Assembly: GCF_001931485.1 (NCBI RefSeq)
Contig: NZ_MSDV01000012.1
Coordinates: forward strand, 62,001-126,000
Source of the DNA: Burkholderia sp. SRS-W-2-2016
GTDB taxonomy: Bacteria; Pseudomonadota; Gammaproteobacteria; Burkholderiales; Burkholderiaceae
Length of the DNA: 64,000 nucleotides
Direction of reading: 5' to 3'
Shown here: in pieces, positions 18,852 through 28,327 of the stretch
Layout: each line of letters starts with the position of its first letter
Numbering within the stretch: position 1 is the stretch's first letter
The notes under the pieces: generated by a model
The model's database searches: none
What the model was told of the DNA's origin: nothing
The model's input: the letters and a program-made list of their open reading frames with translations, nothing else
Made by a program: the position numbers and the translations under genes

Positions 18852-19787
18852 ATGACTCTCGTGAACGAAGCCAGCAGCTCCTCTGCGGGGGCGACGCAAT
18901 CCATTCGCACGCTCGTCACCGGTGCCAGCGGTTTCACCGGCCGCTATCTGGTCGAGAAACTGCTCGGGCGCGGTCATACCGTGATCGAAGCGGTGTCCGG
19001 CGGCGACCAGCCCGATACGCCGACCCGCATCAAGCTCGACATCACGTCGCCGGACGAATGCCGGCGCGTGCTCGACAGCGTGCGCCCCGACTACATCGTG
19101 CATCTGGCCGCGATCAGCTTCGTCGGTCACGCCGATCCGCTCGACTTCTATCGCGTCAACGTGCTCGGCACGCTGAACCTGCTCGAAGCGTGCGCGGCGA
19201 TCGGCCATGTGCCGCGCAAGCTGCTGATCGCGAGCAGCGCGAACGTGTATGGCAATGTCAGCAGCGCGGCGATCGACGAAAGCTTCCCGCTCACCCCGGT
19301 CAATCACTACGCGGCCAGCAAGGCGGCGATGGAAGCGATGGTGCGCACGTGGTTCGACCGTCTGCCGGTCCTGATCGTGCGGCCGTTCAACTACACCGGG
19401 CGCGGCCAGGCGGTGAACTTCCTCGTGCCGAAGATCGTCAGCCATTTCGCGCGCCGCGCGCCTTCGATCGAACTGGACAACATCGACATCGCCCGCGACT
19501 TCTCGGACGTGCGCTACGTGGCGAGCGCGTACGAAGCGCTGCTCGATGCCAATGTAGCGAGCGAGATCGTCAACGTCTGCACCGGCACCCCGTACTCGTT
19601 GCGCGAGATCCTCGCCGCGGCGAGCGAGCTGACGGGGCACGAACTCGAAGTGCAGATCAATCCCGCCTTTGTCCGCCAGACGGACGTCAAAATGCTGGCG
19701 GGATCGCCGGCGAAATTGCACTCGCTGGTGCCGTCGGTCGAATCGATCCCTTTCAGCGACACGTTGCGCTGGATGCTGACTGCATAA
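18852..19787 (+). CDS. NAD(P)-dependent sugar reductase, GDP-4-keto-6-deoxymannose reductase-like
   Basis: Extended SDR of 311 residues, close in type to Rmd, which reduces GDP-4-keto-6-deoxy-D-mannose to GDP-D-rhamnose. The nucleotide motif is [13 protein letters not shown], the catalytic serine lies in SSANVYG, and the Tyr/Lys pair is in [12 protein letters not shown]. It also has the family's [18 protein letters not shown] stretch, shared nearly word for word with the second rmd-like protein at 34214-35065. It is divergent from apaH by 183 bp and stands alone before the rml operon. gmd, which would make its substrate, lies with the other copy. A different keto-sugar substrate is possible. 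Confidence 0.85.
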   Translation: MTLVNEASSSSAGATQSIRTLVTGASGFTGRYLVEKLLGRGHTVIEAVSGGDQPDTPTRIKLDITSPDECRRVLDSVRPDYIVHLAAISFVGHADPLDFYRVNVLGTLNLLEACAAIGHVPRKLLIASSANVYGNVSSAAIDESFPLTPVNHYAASKAAMEAMVRTWFDRLPVLIVRPFNYTGRGQAVNFLVPKIVSHFARRAPSIELDNIDIARDFSDVRYVASAYEALLDANVASEIVNVCTGTPYSLREILAAASELTGHELEVQINPAFVRQTDVKMLAGSPAKLHSLVPSVESIPFSDTLRWMLTA

Positions 19788-20203
19788 CGCTGAAGGGCGC
19801 AAGCCGATGCTGAGGGCGGCTTCTGCGCCGATAACGTTCGCATCGGCCCCCTTTTGGGCTGCTTTCGCCACCCTTACATCCGCTTCTTCGCTCGTCCCCC
19901 GAGTCGCGCTGCGCGCCGCGTCCTGCGGCGTTACGTTCGTTAAAACACTTTTAAATGCGGTTAAAAAAGTTATTTTACTGATCGATCGCAACCGATTTTG
20001 TCAAGCTGTTTCAAGTTGTTAGGGTTCTAGTTTTTGCCCGGGGCCGCTTTATAATTGGGCCTTCTTAAAATTGGCGTCTGAGTGTCTGCCGGTTGTGCGC
20101 GGCGGCGCGACGGGCGCCAGCAGAAACGAACACCACCACTACGCGGGATGCGCGGGCCGGCACAGTCACTGCGGTCTGTCACCCATACCTGGAAGGGAAT
20201 TTC
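19788..20203 (+). promoter_or_regulatory. AT-rich leader region upstream of the rml/O-antigen operon, with probable promoter
   Basis: 416 bp without a gene. From about 19935 to 20060 the base composition drops sharply to AT-rich, unlike anything else nearby. It includes a consensus TATAAT at 20050-20055; the -35 is poor (TTCTAG at 20025-20030 is 19 bp away). The transcript would have a leader of roughly 140 nt before rmlB. I looked for JUMPstart and ops (GGCGGTAG) elements and did not find them. Confidence 0.45.
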
Positions 20204-21265
20204 ATGATTCTGGTAACGGGCGGTGCCGGTTTTATCGGCGCCAATTTCGTGCTCGACTGGCTCGATGAGTCGGACGAAGCAGTGCTCAACGTCGACAAGC
20301 TGACCTACGCCGGCAATCTGGGCACGCTCAAGGCGCACCAGGGCAATCCCAAACACGTGTTCGCGCGCGTCGACATCTGCGACCGCGCCGGGCTCGACGC
20401 GCTGTTCGCCGAACACAAGCCGCGCGCGGTGCTGCATTTCGCGGCCGAAAGCCACGTCGATCGCTCGATCCACGGTCCGGCCGATTTCGTGCAAACCAAC
20501 GTGGTCGGCACCTTCACGCTGCTCGAGGCGACCCGCAGCTACTGGAACACGCTCGGCGAAGCCGAACGCGCGGCGTTCCGCTTCCTGCACGTGTCGACCG
20601 ACGAAGTGTTCGGCTCGCTGTCCGCGACCGATCCGCAATTCTCCGAGACCACGCCGTACGCGCCGAACAGCCCGTACTCGGCGACCAAGGCCGGCTCCGA
20701 CCATCTGGTGCGCGCGTATCACCACACCTACGGCCTGCCGGTGCTGACGACCAACTGCTCGAACAACTACGGTCCGTACCAGTTCCCCGAAAAGCTGATT
20801 CCGCTGATGATCGCCAACGCGCTCGCGGGCAAGCCGCTGCCGGTCTACGGCGACGGCCAGAACGTGCGCGACTGGCTGTATGTGGGCGACCACTGCAGCG
20901 CGATCCGCGAAGTGCTCGCGCGCGGCACGCCGGGCGAGACGTACAACGTCGGCGGCTGGAACGAGAAGAAGAATCTCGAGGTCGTGCATACGCTGTGCGA
21001 TCTGCTCGACGCGCGCCGCCCGAAGGCGGCCGGCTCGTACCGCGACCAGATCACCTATGTGACGGACCGCCCGGGCCACGACCGCCGCTACGCGATCGAC
21101 GCGCGCAAGCTCGAACGCGAACTCGGCTGGAAGCCGGCGGAAACGTTTGAAACCGGTCTGGCGAAGACGGTCCAGTGGTATCTCGACAACCAGCAATGGG
21201 TCGACGAAGTCGCTTCGGGCGAATACCGGAAGTGGGTCGAGACCAACTACGCGCAACGCGCGTGA
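20204..21265 (+). CDS. rmlB: dTDP-glucose 4,6-dehydratase
   Basis: Second enzyme of dTDP-L-rhamnose synthesis: oxidises C4 and removes water to give dTDP-4-keto-6-deoxyglucose. It has 353 residues from the ATG at 20204, preceded by GGAAGGGA. The NAD motif [12 protein letters not shown] is at the N-terminus; the catalytic signature STDEVFGSL and [12 protein letters not shown] (YxxxK) and the [11 protein letters not shown] block are intact. It is the first gene of the rmlB-A-C-D operon. Confidence 0.98.
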   Translation: MILVTGGAGFIGANFVLDWLDESDEAVLNVDKLTYAGNLGTLKAHQGNPKHVFARVDICDRAGLDALFAEHKPRAVLHFAAESHVDRSIHGPADFVQTNVVGTFTLLEATRSYWNTLGEAERAAFRFLHVSTDEVFGSLSATDPQFSETTPYAPNSPYSATKAGSDHLVRAYHHTYGLPVLTTNCSNNYGPYQFPEKLIPLMIANALAGKPLPVYGDGQNVRDWLYVGDHCSAIREVLARGTPGETYNVGGWNEKKNLEVVHTLCDLLDARRPKAAGSYRDQITYVTDRPGHDRRYAIDARKLERELGWKPAETFETGLAKTVQWYLDNQQWVDEVASGEYRKWVETNYAQRA

Positions 21266-21275
21266 GGACACGGTA

Positions 21276-22169
21276 ATGGCGCGCAAAGGCATTATTCTCG
21301 CGGGCGGTTCGGGCACCCGCCTGTACCCGATCACGCATGTCGTCTCCAAGCAGCTGCTGCCGGTCTACGACAAGCCGATGATCTACTACCCGCTGTCCAC
21401 GCTGATGGTGGCGGGGATCCGCGACGTGCTGATCATCTCGACGCCGCAGGACACGCCGCGCTTCGAGGCGATGCTCGGCGACGGCAGCCAGTGGGGGATG
21501 AATATCCAGTACGCGGTGCAGCCGTCGCCGGATGGACTCGCGCAGGCGTTCATCATCGGCCGCGAGTTCGTGAATAACGATCCGTCGGCGCTGATTCTGG
21601 GCGACAACATCTTCTACGGCCACGATCTCGCGAAGCAGCTCGAGCGCGCCGACGAGCAGCCCGATGGCGCGACCGTGTTCGCGTACCACGTGCAGGATCC
21701 GGAGCGCTACGGCGTGGTCGAATTCGACCAGCAGTTCCGCGCGCTGTCGATCGAGGAAAAGCCCGCCAAGCCGCGTTCGAACTACGCGGTCACCGGTCTG
21801 TACTTCTACGACAAACAGGTCTGCGACATCGCCGCCGACATCAAGCCGTCGCCGCGCGGCGAGCTCGAAATCACCGACGTCAATTCGCGCTACCTCGCGA
21901 ACGCGGCGCTGAACGTCGAGATCATGGGCCGCGGCTATGCGTGGCTCGACACCGGCACGCACGATTCGCTGATCGAGGCCGCGACCTTCATTGCGACGCT
22001 GCAGAAGCGCCAGGGTCTGGTGGTCGCGTGCCCTGAGGAAATCGCCTACCGGCGCCAGTGGATCGACGGCGAACAGCTGCTCGCGCTGGCGAGGCCGCTC
22101 GCGAAGAACGGCTACGGCCAGTACCTGCAAAACCTTCTTACGGATCACGTCGCATGGCCATCCAGGTAA
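21276..22169 (+). CDS. rmlA: Glucose-1-phosphate thymidylyltransferase
   Basis: Makes dTDP-glucose from dTTP and glucose-1-phosphate, the first step to dTDP-L-rhamnose, feedback-inhibited by the end product in the family. It has 297 residues with [32 protein letters not shown] (activating Lys), ILGDNIFYG and [10 protein letters not shown]. The ATG at 21276 gives the canonical [11 protein letters not shown] start. It lies 10 bp after rmlB and overlaps rmlC by 16 bp. Confidence 0.98.
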   Translation: MARKGIILAGGSGTRLYPITHVVSKQLLPVYDKPMIYYPLSTLMVAGIRDVLIISTPQDTPRFEAMLGDGSQWGMNIQYAVQPSPDGLAQAFIIGREFVNNDPSALILGDNIFYGHDLAKQLERADEQPDGATVFAYHVQDPERYGVVEFDQQFRALSIEEKPAKPRSNYAVTGLYFYDKQVCDIAADIKPSPRGELEITDVNSRYLANAALNVEIMGRGYAWLDTGTHDSLIEAATFIATLQKRQGLVVACPEEIAYRRQWIDGEQLLALARPLAKNGYGQYLQNLLTDHVAWPSR

Positions 22170-22705
22170 CCGCAACCGCGCTGCCCGAAGTCAAGATCAT
22201 CGAGCCGAAGGTGTTCGGCGATGCGCGCGGCTTCTTCTTCGAAAGCTTCAATGCGCAGGAATTCGCCGAGAAGGTCGAGTCGAATGTCGAGTTCTTGCAG
22301 GACAACCATTCGCGCTCGGCGCGCGGCGTGCTGCGCGGTCTGCACTATCAGATCGAGCACGCGCAGGGCAAGCTGGTGCGGGTGGTCGAAGGCGAAGTGT
22401 TCGACGTCGCCGTCGATATCCGCAAGAGCTCGCCGAATTTCGGCAAGTGGGTCGGCGTGACGCTGTCGGTCGAGAATCATCGGCAACTGTGGGTGCCGCC
22501 CGGTTTCGCGCACGGCTTCGTGGTGCTGTCGGAGTCCGCGCAGTTCCTCTACAAGACCACCGATTACTGGTTCCCCGAGCACGAGCGCAGCATCGTGTGG
22601 AACGATCCGGCCATTGGTATCGAATGGCCGATCGACTTCGAACCGCTGCTGGCGGCGAAGGATGCCGCGGGCAAGCAGCTCGGCGACGCCGAAGTTTATG
22701 CGTGA
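22154..22705 (+). CDS. rmlC: dTDP-4-dehydrorhamnose 3,5-epimerase
   Basis: Cupin-fold epimerase acting at C3 and C5 in dTDP-L-rhamnose synthesis. It has 183 residues with the [27 protein letters not shown] (catalytic His) and [15 protein letters not shown] motifs. The start at 22154 lies inside the 3' end of rmlA, a 16-bp overlap that suggests translational coupling. Confidence 0.98.
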   Translation: MAIQVTATALPEVKIIEPKVFGDARGFFFESFNAQEFAEKVESNVEFLQDNHSRSARGVLRGLHYQIEHAQGKLVRVVEGEVFDVAVDIRKSSPNFGKWVGVTLSVENHRQLWVPPGFAHGFVVLSESAQFLYKTTDYWFPEHERSIVWNDPAIGIEWPIDFEPLLAAKDAAGKQLGDAEVYA

Positions 22706-23600
22706 GGTGAGCGTGAATCCTGAGCCGACGATTCTGGTGACGGGAGTGAACGGGCAGGTCGGCTTCGAACTGCTGCGCTCGCTGCAAGGTCTGGGGCGCG
22801 TGGTGGCATGCGACCGCTCGGTCCTCGATCTGTCCGATCTGGAGCGCGTGCGTACCGTCGTGCGCGAGTTGAAGCCGTCGCTGATCGTCAATCCGGCCGC
22901 TTACACCGCGGTCGACAAGGCTGAGACGGACATCGCCGCCGCGCGCCGGCTGAATGCCGACGTGCCGCGCGTGTTGGCGGAAGAGGCGGCGGCGAGCGGC
23001 GCGGCGCTGATTCACTACTCGACCGATTACGTGTTCGACGGCACCAAGGACGGCGCGTATGTCGAAACGGATGCGACCAATCCGCAGAACGTGTACGGGC
23101 TGACCAAGCTCGAGGGCGAGCAGGCGATCGCGGCGACCGGCTGCGCGCACCTGATTTTGCGTACCAGCTGGGTGTATGGGCGACGCGGCAAGAACTTTCT
23201 GCTGACGATGCTCAAGCTCGGCAGCGAGCGTCCCGAGTTGCGCGTGGTCGCCGATCAGATCGGCGCGCCGACGTGGTCGAAAACGATCGCGACCGCAACC
23301 GCGCATATCGCCGCGCAAGCGCTGTCGGCGGACGACCGCACGCAGTGGTGGGCGCGACGTTCCGGCGTCTATCACTTCACGTCGGCCGGCGCGACCTCGT
23401 GGCATGGGTTCGCGGAGGCGATCTTCGCGAACGCAATGGGCGAACGCGCGCCGAAGGTCGTGCCGATTCCGGCGAGCGACTATCCGGTGCCCGCGATGCG
23501 GCCGGCCAATTCGCGGCTGTCGCACGACAAGTTGACCGAAGCATTTGGATTGCGTTTGCCGGATTGGGCCGATGCGCTGAAGCTGTGTTTGAGTGAGTAA
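22698..23600 (+). CDS. rmlD: dTDP-4-dehydrorhamnose reductase
   Basis: NADPH-dependent last step that gives dTDP-L-rhamnose. It has 300 residues from the ATG at 22698, which overlaps the rmlC stop; a GTG at 22713 with GAGGTG just before it is an equally good start (295 residues). Motifs: TGVNGQVGFELLRSL, NPAAYTAVDKAE, STDYVFDGT, YGLTKLEGEQ (YxxxK) and RTSWVYG. It overlaps the next gene by 8 bp. Confidence 0.97.
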   Translation: MREVSVNPEPTILVTGVNGQVGFELLRSLQGLGRVVACDRSVLDLSDLERVRTVVRELKPSLIVNPAAYTAVDKAETDIAAARRLNADVPRVLAEEAAASGAALIHYSTDYVFDGTKDGAYVETDATNPQNVYGLTKLEGEQAIAATGCAHLILRTSWVYGRRGKNFLLTMLKLGSERPELRVVADQIGAPTWSKTIATATAHIAAQALSADDRTQWWARRSGVYHFTSAGATSWHGFAEAIFANAMGERAPKVVPIPASDYPVPAMRPANSRLSHDKLTEAFGLRLPDWADALKLCLSE

Positions 23601-24501
23601 CTTGGACCAGAATTCGTCGCGTCGGGAGCAAGCCGGTGTCGTAATCGTCTTTTATCGCCCGGACCACGATTGCGTGGCCCGGGCGAACCGGCTCGCCCAG
23701 GTATGGCCGTGCGTGGTGATCGACAACACCGAGAGCATTAGCACGCCGGCGGCGCTTGGCCTCGATGCCCAAATCGACTATGTTGCGAACGGCGCGAACC
23801 TTGGGATCGCGACCGCGCTGAACCAGGGCATCGAGCGACTGCACGCGGCAGGCTGCACGTCGGTGTTGATGTTCGATCAGGATAGCGAACCGTCCGAGCA
23901 ACTGCTGCGCGAGTTGCCCGAGACGCTCGCGGCCGAGCGGCAGCGCGACCGGCGCGTCGCGCTGATCGGGCCGGCGTACGAAGATACGCGCCTGCGTGGC
24001 GTGGCGCCGTTCGTGCGCTTCGGTTACCTGTGGCTGCGGCGGATTCCGCCCGAGGGCGTGAAGCCGATCGACGTAGACTTCCTGATTACGTCGGGCTCGT
24101 GCGTGAACCTCGACGTGTGGCGCGAGATCGGTCCGATGGACGACGGCCTGTTCATCGATTTCGTCGATCTCGAATGGTGCGCGCGGGCTCGCGCGAAGGG
24201 CTATTCGGTGCTCGGCGCGCCGGCGTTGCGGCTCGCGCATGAACTGGGCGGCGAACCGGTGAAGGTGTTCGGACGAAGCTATCCGGGGCACAGCGCGGTT
24301 CGGCATTATTATCTGTTCCGCAATGCGATCGCGCTGATCCGGCGGGCCTATGTGCCCTGGAGCTGGAAGTCGACCGAACTCGTGAAGATGCCGGTCCGGC
24401 TCGTGATCTACGCGTTATTCATGCAACCTCGCCTGCTGCATCTGCGTCTTTCCCTGCTGGGGATCTGGCATGGACTGACCGGGCGCGATGGTGCACTGTG
24501 A
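23593..24501 (+). CDS. GT2 glycosyltransferase, probable rhamnosyltransferase
   Basis: Family 2 glycosyltransferase of 302 residues, cytoplasmic face of the inner membrane. The N-terminus is AGVVIVFYRPD, typical of the RfbF/WbbL rhamnosyltransferase subgroup (VVVTYNPD type). The nucleotide-sugar site includes VIDNTES, NGANLGIATALNQGI and the metal motif FDQDSEP. FIDFVDLEWCARARAKGYSV and a C-terminal YYLFRNAI segment are also typical. Directly coupled to rmlD (8-bp overlap), so dTDP-L-rhamnose is the likely donor (inference from context). Confidence 0.88.
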   Translation: MSNLDQNSSRREQAGVVIVFYRPDHDCVARANRLAQVWPCVVIDNTESISTPAALGLDAQIDYVANGANLGIATALNQGIERLHAAGCTSVLMFDQDSEPSEQLLRELPETLAAERQRDRRVALIGPAYEDTRLRGVAPFVRFGYLWLRRIPPEGVKPIDVDFLITSGSCVNLDVWREIGPMDDGLFIDFVDLEWCARARAKGYSVLGAPALRLAHELGGEPVKVFGRSYPGHSAVRHYYLFRNAIALIRRAYVPWSWKSTELVKMPVRLVIYALFMQPRLLHLRLSLLGIWHGLTGRDGAL

Positions 24502-24550
24502 AACGCGCACACTACCCACTTTACATATTCCATTCAAATAGACAGCTTGC

Positions 24551-25333
24551 ATGTTGACTCTTTCACTTCTTGACCTCAAACAGAGCCTCGCGTCATGGCG
24601 GTTGTGGACGCTGCTGGGCTGGCTGGAGATCCGGCAGCGCTATGCGCGTTCGCGGGTTGGGCCGTTCTGGCTGACTATCAGTATGGGGGTGATGATCACC
24701 TCGCTCGGCGTCGTGTATGGCACGCTGTTCGGCCAGAAGATGAACGAGTATCTGCCGTTTCTGGCGTCGAGCATCGTGCTGTGGGGGTTGTTTTCGCAGT
24801 CGGTGAACGAGGGGAGCGTTGCGTACATTAGCGGTGCGTCGTACATCCGGCAGGTCCCTACGCCCAAGCTGATCTTCATTCTGCAGGTCATATGGCGCAA
24901 TCTGATCGTCGTCGCCCATAACTTCGTCATTGTTATCGGCCTCCTTGCGATCTATGGCGTCAAAAGCTGGGAAGCGCTGCCGATGTTCATCCCCGGCTTG
25001 CTCGTATATCTGCTGAACGTGATGTGGATTGCGATGACGGTGGGCCTGTTGTCCGCACGCTTTCGTGACCTGCCGCAAATCATCGGCGCATTGCTGCAAG
25101 TCGCGTTCTATGTCACGCCAATCATTTTCCGTCCCGAGTCGCTGAACCGGTTCGCGTTTATCGTCGAATGGAATCCGCTCGCCTATCTGATTGAAATCGT
25201 GCGGGCTCCGCTGATCGGGCAAATGCCGAGCATGGTGGCATGGCAAGTGACGATCGGCATGGCTGTGATCGGCTGGCCGATTGCCTTGCTGATGACTGGC
25301 CGCTATTTGAAACGTCTTCCGTACTGGGTTTGA
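24551..25333 (+). CDS. wzm: O-polysaccharide ABC exporter, permease
   Basis: Membrane half of the ABC transporter that moves finished lipid-linked polysaccharide across the inner membrane. It has 260 residues of ABC2 permease type, with an amphipathic N-terminal helix (WRLWTLLGWLEIRQRYARS), the characteristic RVGPFWLTISMG entry and about six hydrophobic segments. Ten base pairs separate it from wzt. It implies Wzm/Wzt-dependent, Wzy-independent export for this operon's product. Confidence 0.94.
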   Translation: MLTLSLLDLKQSLASWRLWTLLGWLEIRQRYARSRVGPFWLTISMGVMITSLGVVYGTLFGQKMNEYLPFLASSIVLWGLFSQSVNEGSVAYISGASYIRQVPTPKLIFILQVIWRNLIVVAHNFVIVIGLLAIYGVKSWEALPMFIPGLLVYLLNVMWIAMTVGLLSARFRDLPQIIGALLQVAFYVTPIIFRPESLNRFAFIVEWNPLAYLIEIVRAPLIGQMPSMVAWQVTIGMAVIGWPIALLMTGRYLKRLPYWV

Positions 25334-25343
25334 AGAGAGCGAC

Positions 25344-26096
25344 ATGGCGTACATTGAACTGAACAACGTGACGTTGGACCTGCCGATTTTCGACGTGCAG
25401 GGTCGCTCGCTGAAGAAACAGGTGCTGCGGATGGGGCGGCGCAACCGGATTGCGGAGGGCAACGACGGTGTCATCGTCGTACGCGCTCTGGACGATCTGA
25501 CCTTCCGCTTCGAGAGCGGCGATCGGGTTGGACTGATCGGCCACAATGGCGCGGGCAAGTCGACACTGCTGCGTGCGATGGCCGGCATCTATCCTCCGAC
25601 GGCCGGCACGCTGTCGCGAGAGGGCAAAGTCGTGCCGTTGCTCGACATCAGTCTGGGCATGGACGACAACTCGACCGGCATGCAGAACATCCGGCTGCGC
25701 GGGCTGCTGCTCGGCATGACCGATGCGGAGATTCGCGAGAAGCAGAACGATATCGCGGAGTTCAGCGAGTTGGGTGACTATCTGGACCTGCCGGTTCGCA
25801 CGTATTCGAGCGGGATGAAGATGCGACTTGCGTTCGCCGTTTCGACATCGGTCGACGCGGAGATCCTGCTTCTCGACGAAGTCATGGGTGTGGGTGATGC
25901 GTCTTTCATGCATAAGGCAGAAGCGCGTCTCGAAGAACTGCGCGGCCGGGCCGAGATCGTCGTTCTCGCGATGCACTCGAACAGCGAAATTCGCAAGGTG
26001 TGCAACAAGGCGCTCTGGATGGAGCGCGGATGTGTGCGTGCGTTCGGCGAGGTCGAAGAAGTCGTGTCGCAGTATGCGACTGCGATGGGGGGCTGA
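25344..26096 (+). CDS. wzt: O-polysaccharide ABC exporter, ATPase (short form)
   Basis: ATPase partner of Wzm. It has 250 residues. Walker A is GHNGAGKSTLL (66-76), the signature is YSSGMKMRLAFAV, and Walker B is EILLLDEVMGVGD, with the switch His in AMHSNSE. It ends right after the nucleotide-binding domain: the C-terminal carbohydrate-binding domain of about 180 residues found in capped-polymer transporters (E. coli O8/O9a) is absent. Such short Wzt proteins usually go with polymers exported without recognition of a terminal cap. Confidence 0.95.
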   Translation: MAYIELNNVTLDLPIFDVQGRSLKKQVLRMGRRNRIAEGNDGVIVVRALDDLTFRFESGDRVGLIGHNGAGKSTLLRAMAGIYPPTAGTLSREGKVVPLLDISLGMDDNSTGMQNIRLRGLLLGMTDAEIREKQNDIAEFSELGDYLDLPVRTYSSGMKMRLAFAVSTSVDAEILLLDEVMGVGDASFMHKAEARLEELRGRAEIVVLAMHSNSEIRKVCNKALWMERGCVRAFGEVEEVVSQYATAMGG

Positions 26097-26104
26097 AGCT
26101 GTGA

Positions 26105-28015
26105 ATGGCAACGGCGGTACTGCGGGACGCTGAATCAATGAAGTTGCGTAGAGCACGTTCGTTGCTGAGCCGGCTGGTCGCGGGTGATGGATTGCGTTGG
26201 GCCGTGCGCAAAGCCTACGGGGTCTTTCGCCGCGAAGGTCTGGCAGGCGTGAAGCGACGGATCGCGTGGTTGCGCGCGGGCGCGCCGGGCACCGTCTCTG
26301 CGCAGCTCTACGCCGAATGGGTGTGCCGCTACGATCAGATCGACGACGCAACTCGCGTGGCCATTCGCGCGCGCATCGCGGGGTTTGAAAATCCGCCGCG
26401 AATTTCGGTAGTGATGCCCGTCTACAATCCCGATCCCAAATGGCTGGCTGAGGCGATTGAATCCATTCGCGGGCAGCTCTATCCGTATTGGGAACTGTGC
26501 ATCGCGGACGACGTGTCGACCAATCCCGAGATCCGTCCGTTACTCGAGCGCTATGCTCATACGGACGAACGGATCAAGGTCGCGTTCCGGCAGAAAAACG
26601 GTCACATTTCCGCGGCATCTAACACTGCGCTCGAACTTGTGACGGGCGCGTGGGTTGCGCTGTTCGATCACGACGATATATTGCCGGAGCATGCGCTCTA
26701 TTGCGTTGCCGATGCGATCGAGCGTAATCCCTCGATCCGGATGATCTACTCCGACGAAGACAAGATCGACGAATCCGGCAAGCGCCGCGAGCCGTATTTC
26801 AAGTGCGACTGGAACCCGGACCTGTTTCTCTCGCAAAACATGTTCAGTCATCTGGGGGTGTTTCAGACCACTCTGCTGGACGAGGTGGGCGGGTTTCGCG
26901 AGGGTTACGAGGGGTCGCAAGACTATGATCTTGCGCTTCGTTGTGTCGAGCGCGCTGGCGTTGGCGCGATCCATCACATCCCTCGCGTGCTGTACCACTG
27001 GCGGGTCCACGCGCAGAGCACGGCGGCGGGCGCGGATGCAAAGCCTTATGCCGTAGTGGCCGGCGAGCGGGCGCTTAACGACCACTTCGGCAGAATGGGC
27101 GTTCGCGGCGCGGTGGAGTTTGCGGTCAATGGATACCGTGCACGATACGCGCTACCAACTCCCGCGCCGCTTGTCAGTCTGGTCCTTCCAATCCGAAATG
27201 AACTCGAATTGCTCAAACAGTGCGTCACGAACATTGTCGGGAAGACCACGTACGGCAATTTCGAAATCCTTATCGTCGATGCCGGCTCAGACGACCCCGC
27301 GACGCAGGACTACCTGGCCGCACTCGAGCGCGGCGGGAAGGTTCGGGTGTTGCGCGACGACCGGCCACGCAACTTCTCCGCATGGTGCAATTCGGCTGTC
27401 GATGCGGCGAATGGCGAGATCGTCGGCTTGATCGATAGTGGTATCGAAGTACTCTCGCCCGACTGGTTGTCGGAAATGGTCAGCATTGCGTTGCAGCCCG
27501 GCGTCGGCGCGGTAGGCGCGAAACTGCTTTATCCGGACGGTACGGTGCAGCATGCCGGTATGACACTGGGTCTGCATGGCGTGGCCGGATCGGTTCATCA
27601 ACGCATTCCTCGCAGCTCGTTTGGCTACTTCGGTCGCGCCAGCCTGATTCGATCTGTTTCCGCGGTGACGGCTGCATGCATGATCGTGCGCAAGTCGGTC
27701 TATCGCGAAGTGGCAGGGTTGGATGAGCAGGCGGCGGTGATGGCGTTCAGCGATGTCGACTTCTGCATTCGTACGCAGGAAGCCGGCTATCGCAATGTCT
27801 GGACCCCGTATGCGGAGCTGTATCACCACGAGTCGTCGATTCGACACTGCGGCAGCGATTCTGCGGGACAAGCTCACTTCGACGGAGAGGTGCAGTACAT
27901 GCAGCGGCGTTGGGGCAGCCTGTTACGGAGCGACCCGTCTTATAGCCCCAACCTGACTCTGGACGAAGGTAGTTTCGCTCTGGCATCGCCGCCGCGAGTG
28001 GATGCGCTTGTTTGA
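26105..28015 (+). CDS. Two-domain GT2-GT2 glycosyltransferase
   Basis: A 636-residue cytoplasmic polymer-building enzyme with two family 2 catalytic domains. Domain 1 (about 100-350): PRISVVMPVYNPDPKWL, ADDVST, FDHDDILPEHAL, then YSDEDKID and FKCDWNPDLF. Domain 2 (about 355-600): PLVSLVLPIRNELELL, VDAGSDD, GLIDSGIEVLSPDW and MAFSDVDFCIRTQEAGYRNVWTP. An N-terminal basic helical stretch (about 1-95) may bind the membrane or a partner. The start is the ATG at 26105; another ATG 33 bp on is possible. It is 8 bp after wzt, so probably in the same operon. Donor sugar unknown; rhamnose is the contextual guess. Confidence 0.88.
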   Translation: MATAVLRDAESMKLRRARSLLSRLVAGDGLRWAVRKAYGVFRREGLAGVKRRIAWLRAGAPGTVSAQLYAEWVCRYDQIDDATRVAIRARIAGFENPPRISVVMPVYNPDPKWLAEAIESIRGQLYPYWELCIADDVSTNPEIRPLLERYAHTDERIKVAFRQKNGHISAASNTALELVTGAWVALFDHDDILPEHALYCVADAIERNPSIRMIYSDEDKIDESGKRREPYFKCDWNPDLFLSQNMFSHLGVFQTTLLDEVGGFREGYEGSQDYDLALRCVERAGVGAIHHIPRVLYHWRVHAQSTAAGADAKPYAVVAGERALNDHFGRMGVRGAVEFAVNGYRARYALPTPAPLVSLVLPIRNELELLKQCVTNIVGKTTYGNFEILIVDAGSDDPATQDYLAALERGGKVRVLRDDRPRNFSAWCNSAVDAANGEIVGLIDSGIEVLSPDWLSEMVSIALQPGVGAVGAKLLYPDGTVQHAGMTLGLHGVAGSVHQRIPRSSFGYFGRASLIRSVSAVTAACMIVRKSVYREVAGLDEQAAVMAFSDVDFCIRTQEAGYRNVWTPYAELYHHESSIRHCGSDSAGQAHFDGEVQYMQRRWGSLLRSDPSYSPNLTLDEGSFALASPPRVDALV

Positions 28016-28327
28016 GGGCATACGGCGCGCGCAGACACTGGGCAAGAGCACAGGCGATCGATGTCCACCGATCCAGATCCACGTGGGAATCCTGATTGGA
28101 AAATAAAAAGCCGCGCGAAGCGGCATGGTTGTATTGGTGTTTGGTTTTCAGGCTACATGTGTAGCGTCGCTGCTTGCCGCGCTAGAGCCTTTTCACACAA
28201 CACGACGAGTTGGCCTGGCGCGTGTCTTCTGCCATTGCGCCGCTCAAGAAAGGAATCATCGCTTTCACAATGAAGAAAGTGGCTTGTAATTTGTTTAAGG
28301 TACCCTGAAGCGTCCTGAGGAGCGTAT
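28016..28327. other. Intergenic region of lower GC with a minus-strand terminator
   Basis: 312 bp with no gene. The GC content falls here relative to both flanks. The one recognisable element is a minus-strand hairpin with T-run at 28098-28124 (listed separately). A weak ribosome site (GAGGAGC) precedes the next gene near 28317. Confidence 0.5.
28098..28124 (-). terminator. Minus-strand terminator with no adjacent minus-strand gene
   Basis: On the minus strand GCCGC-TTCGC-GCGGC (28124-28110) is followed by TTTTTATTTT. On the plus strand the order is wrong for termination. The nearest minus-strand gene ends 1.4 kb away at 29507, beyond a plus-strand gene. Confidence 0.5.

Noticed and set aside
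18669..19991. Long minus-strand extension of apaH to 731 residues
   Set aside because: It is antisense to the rmd-like gene and matches no family; apaH starts at 18668.
19788..20203. JUMPstart/ops element upstream of the O-antigen operon
   Set aside because: I looked for GGCGGTAG and the longer JUMPstart consensus and saw no match.
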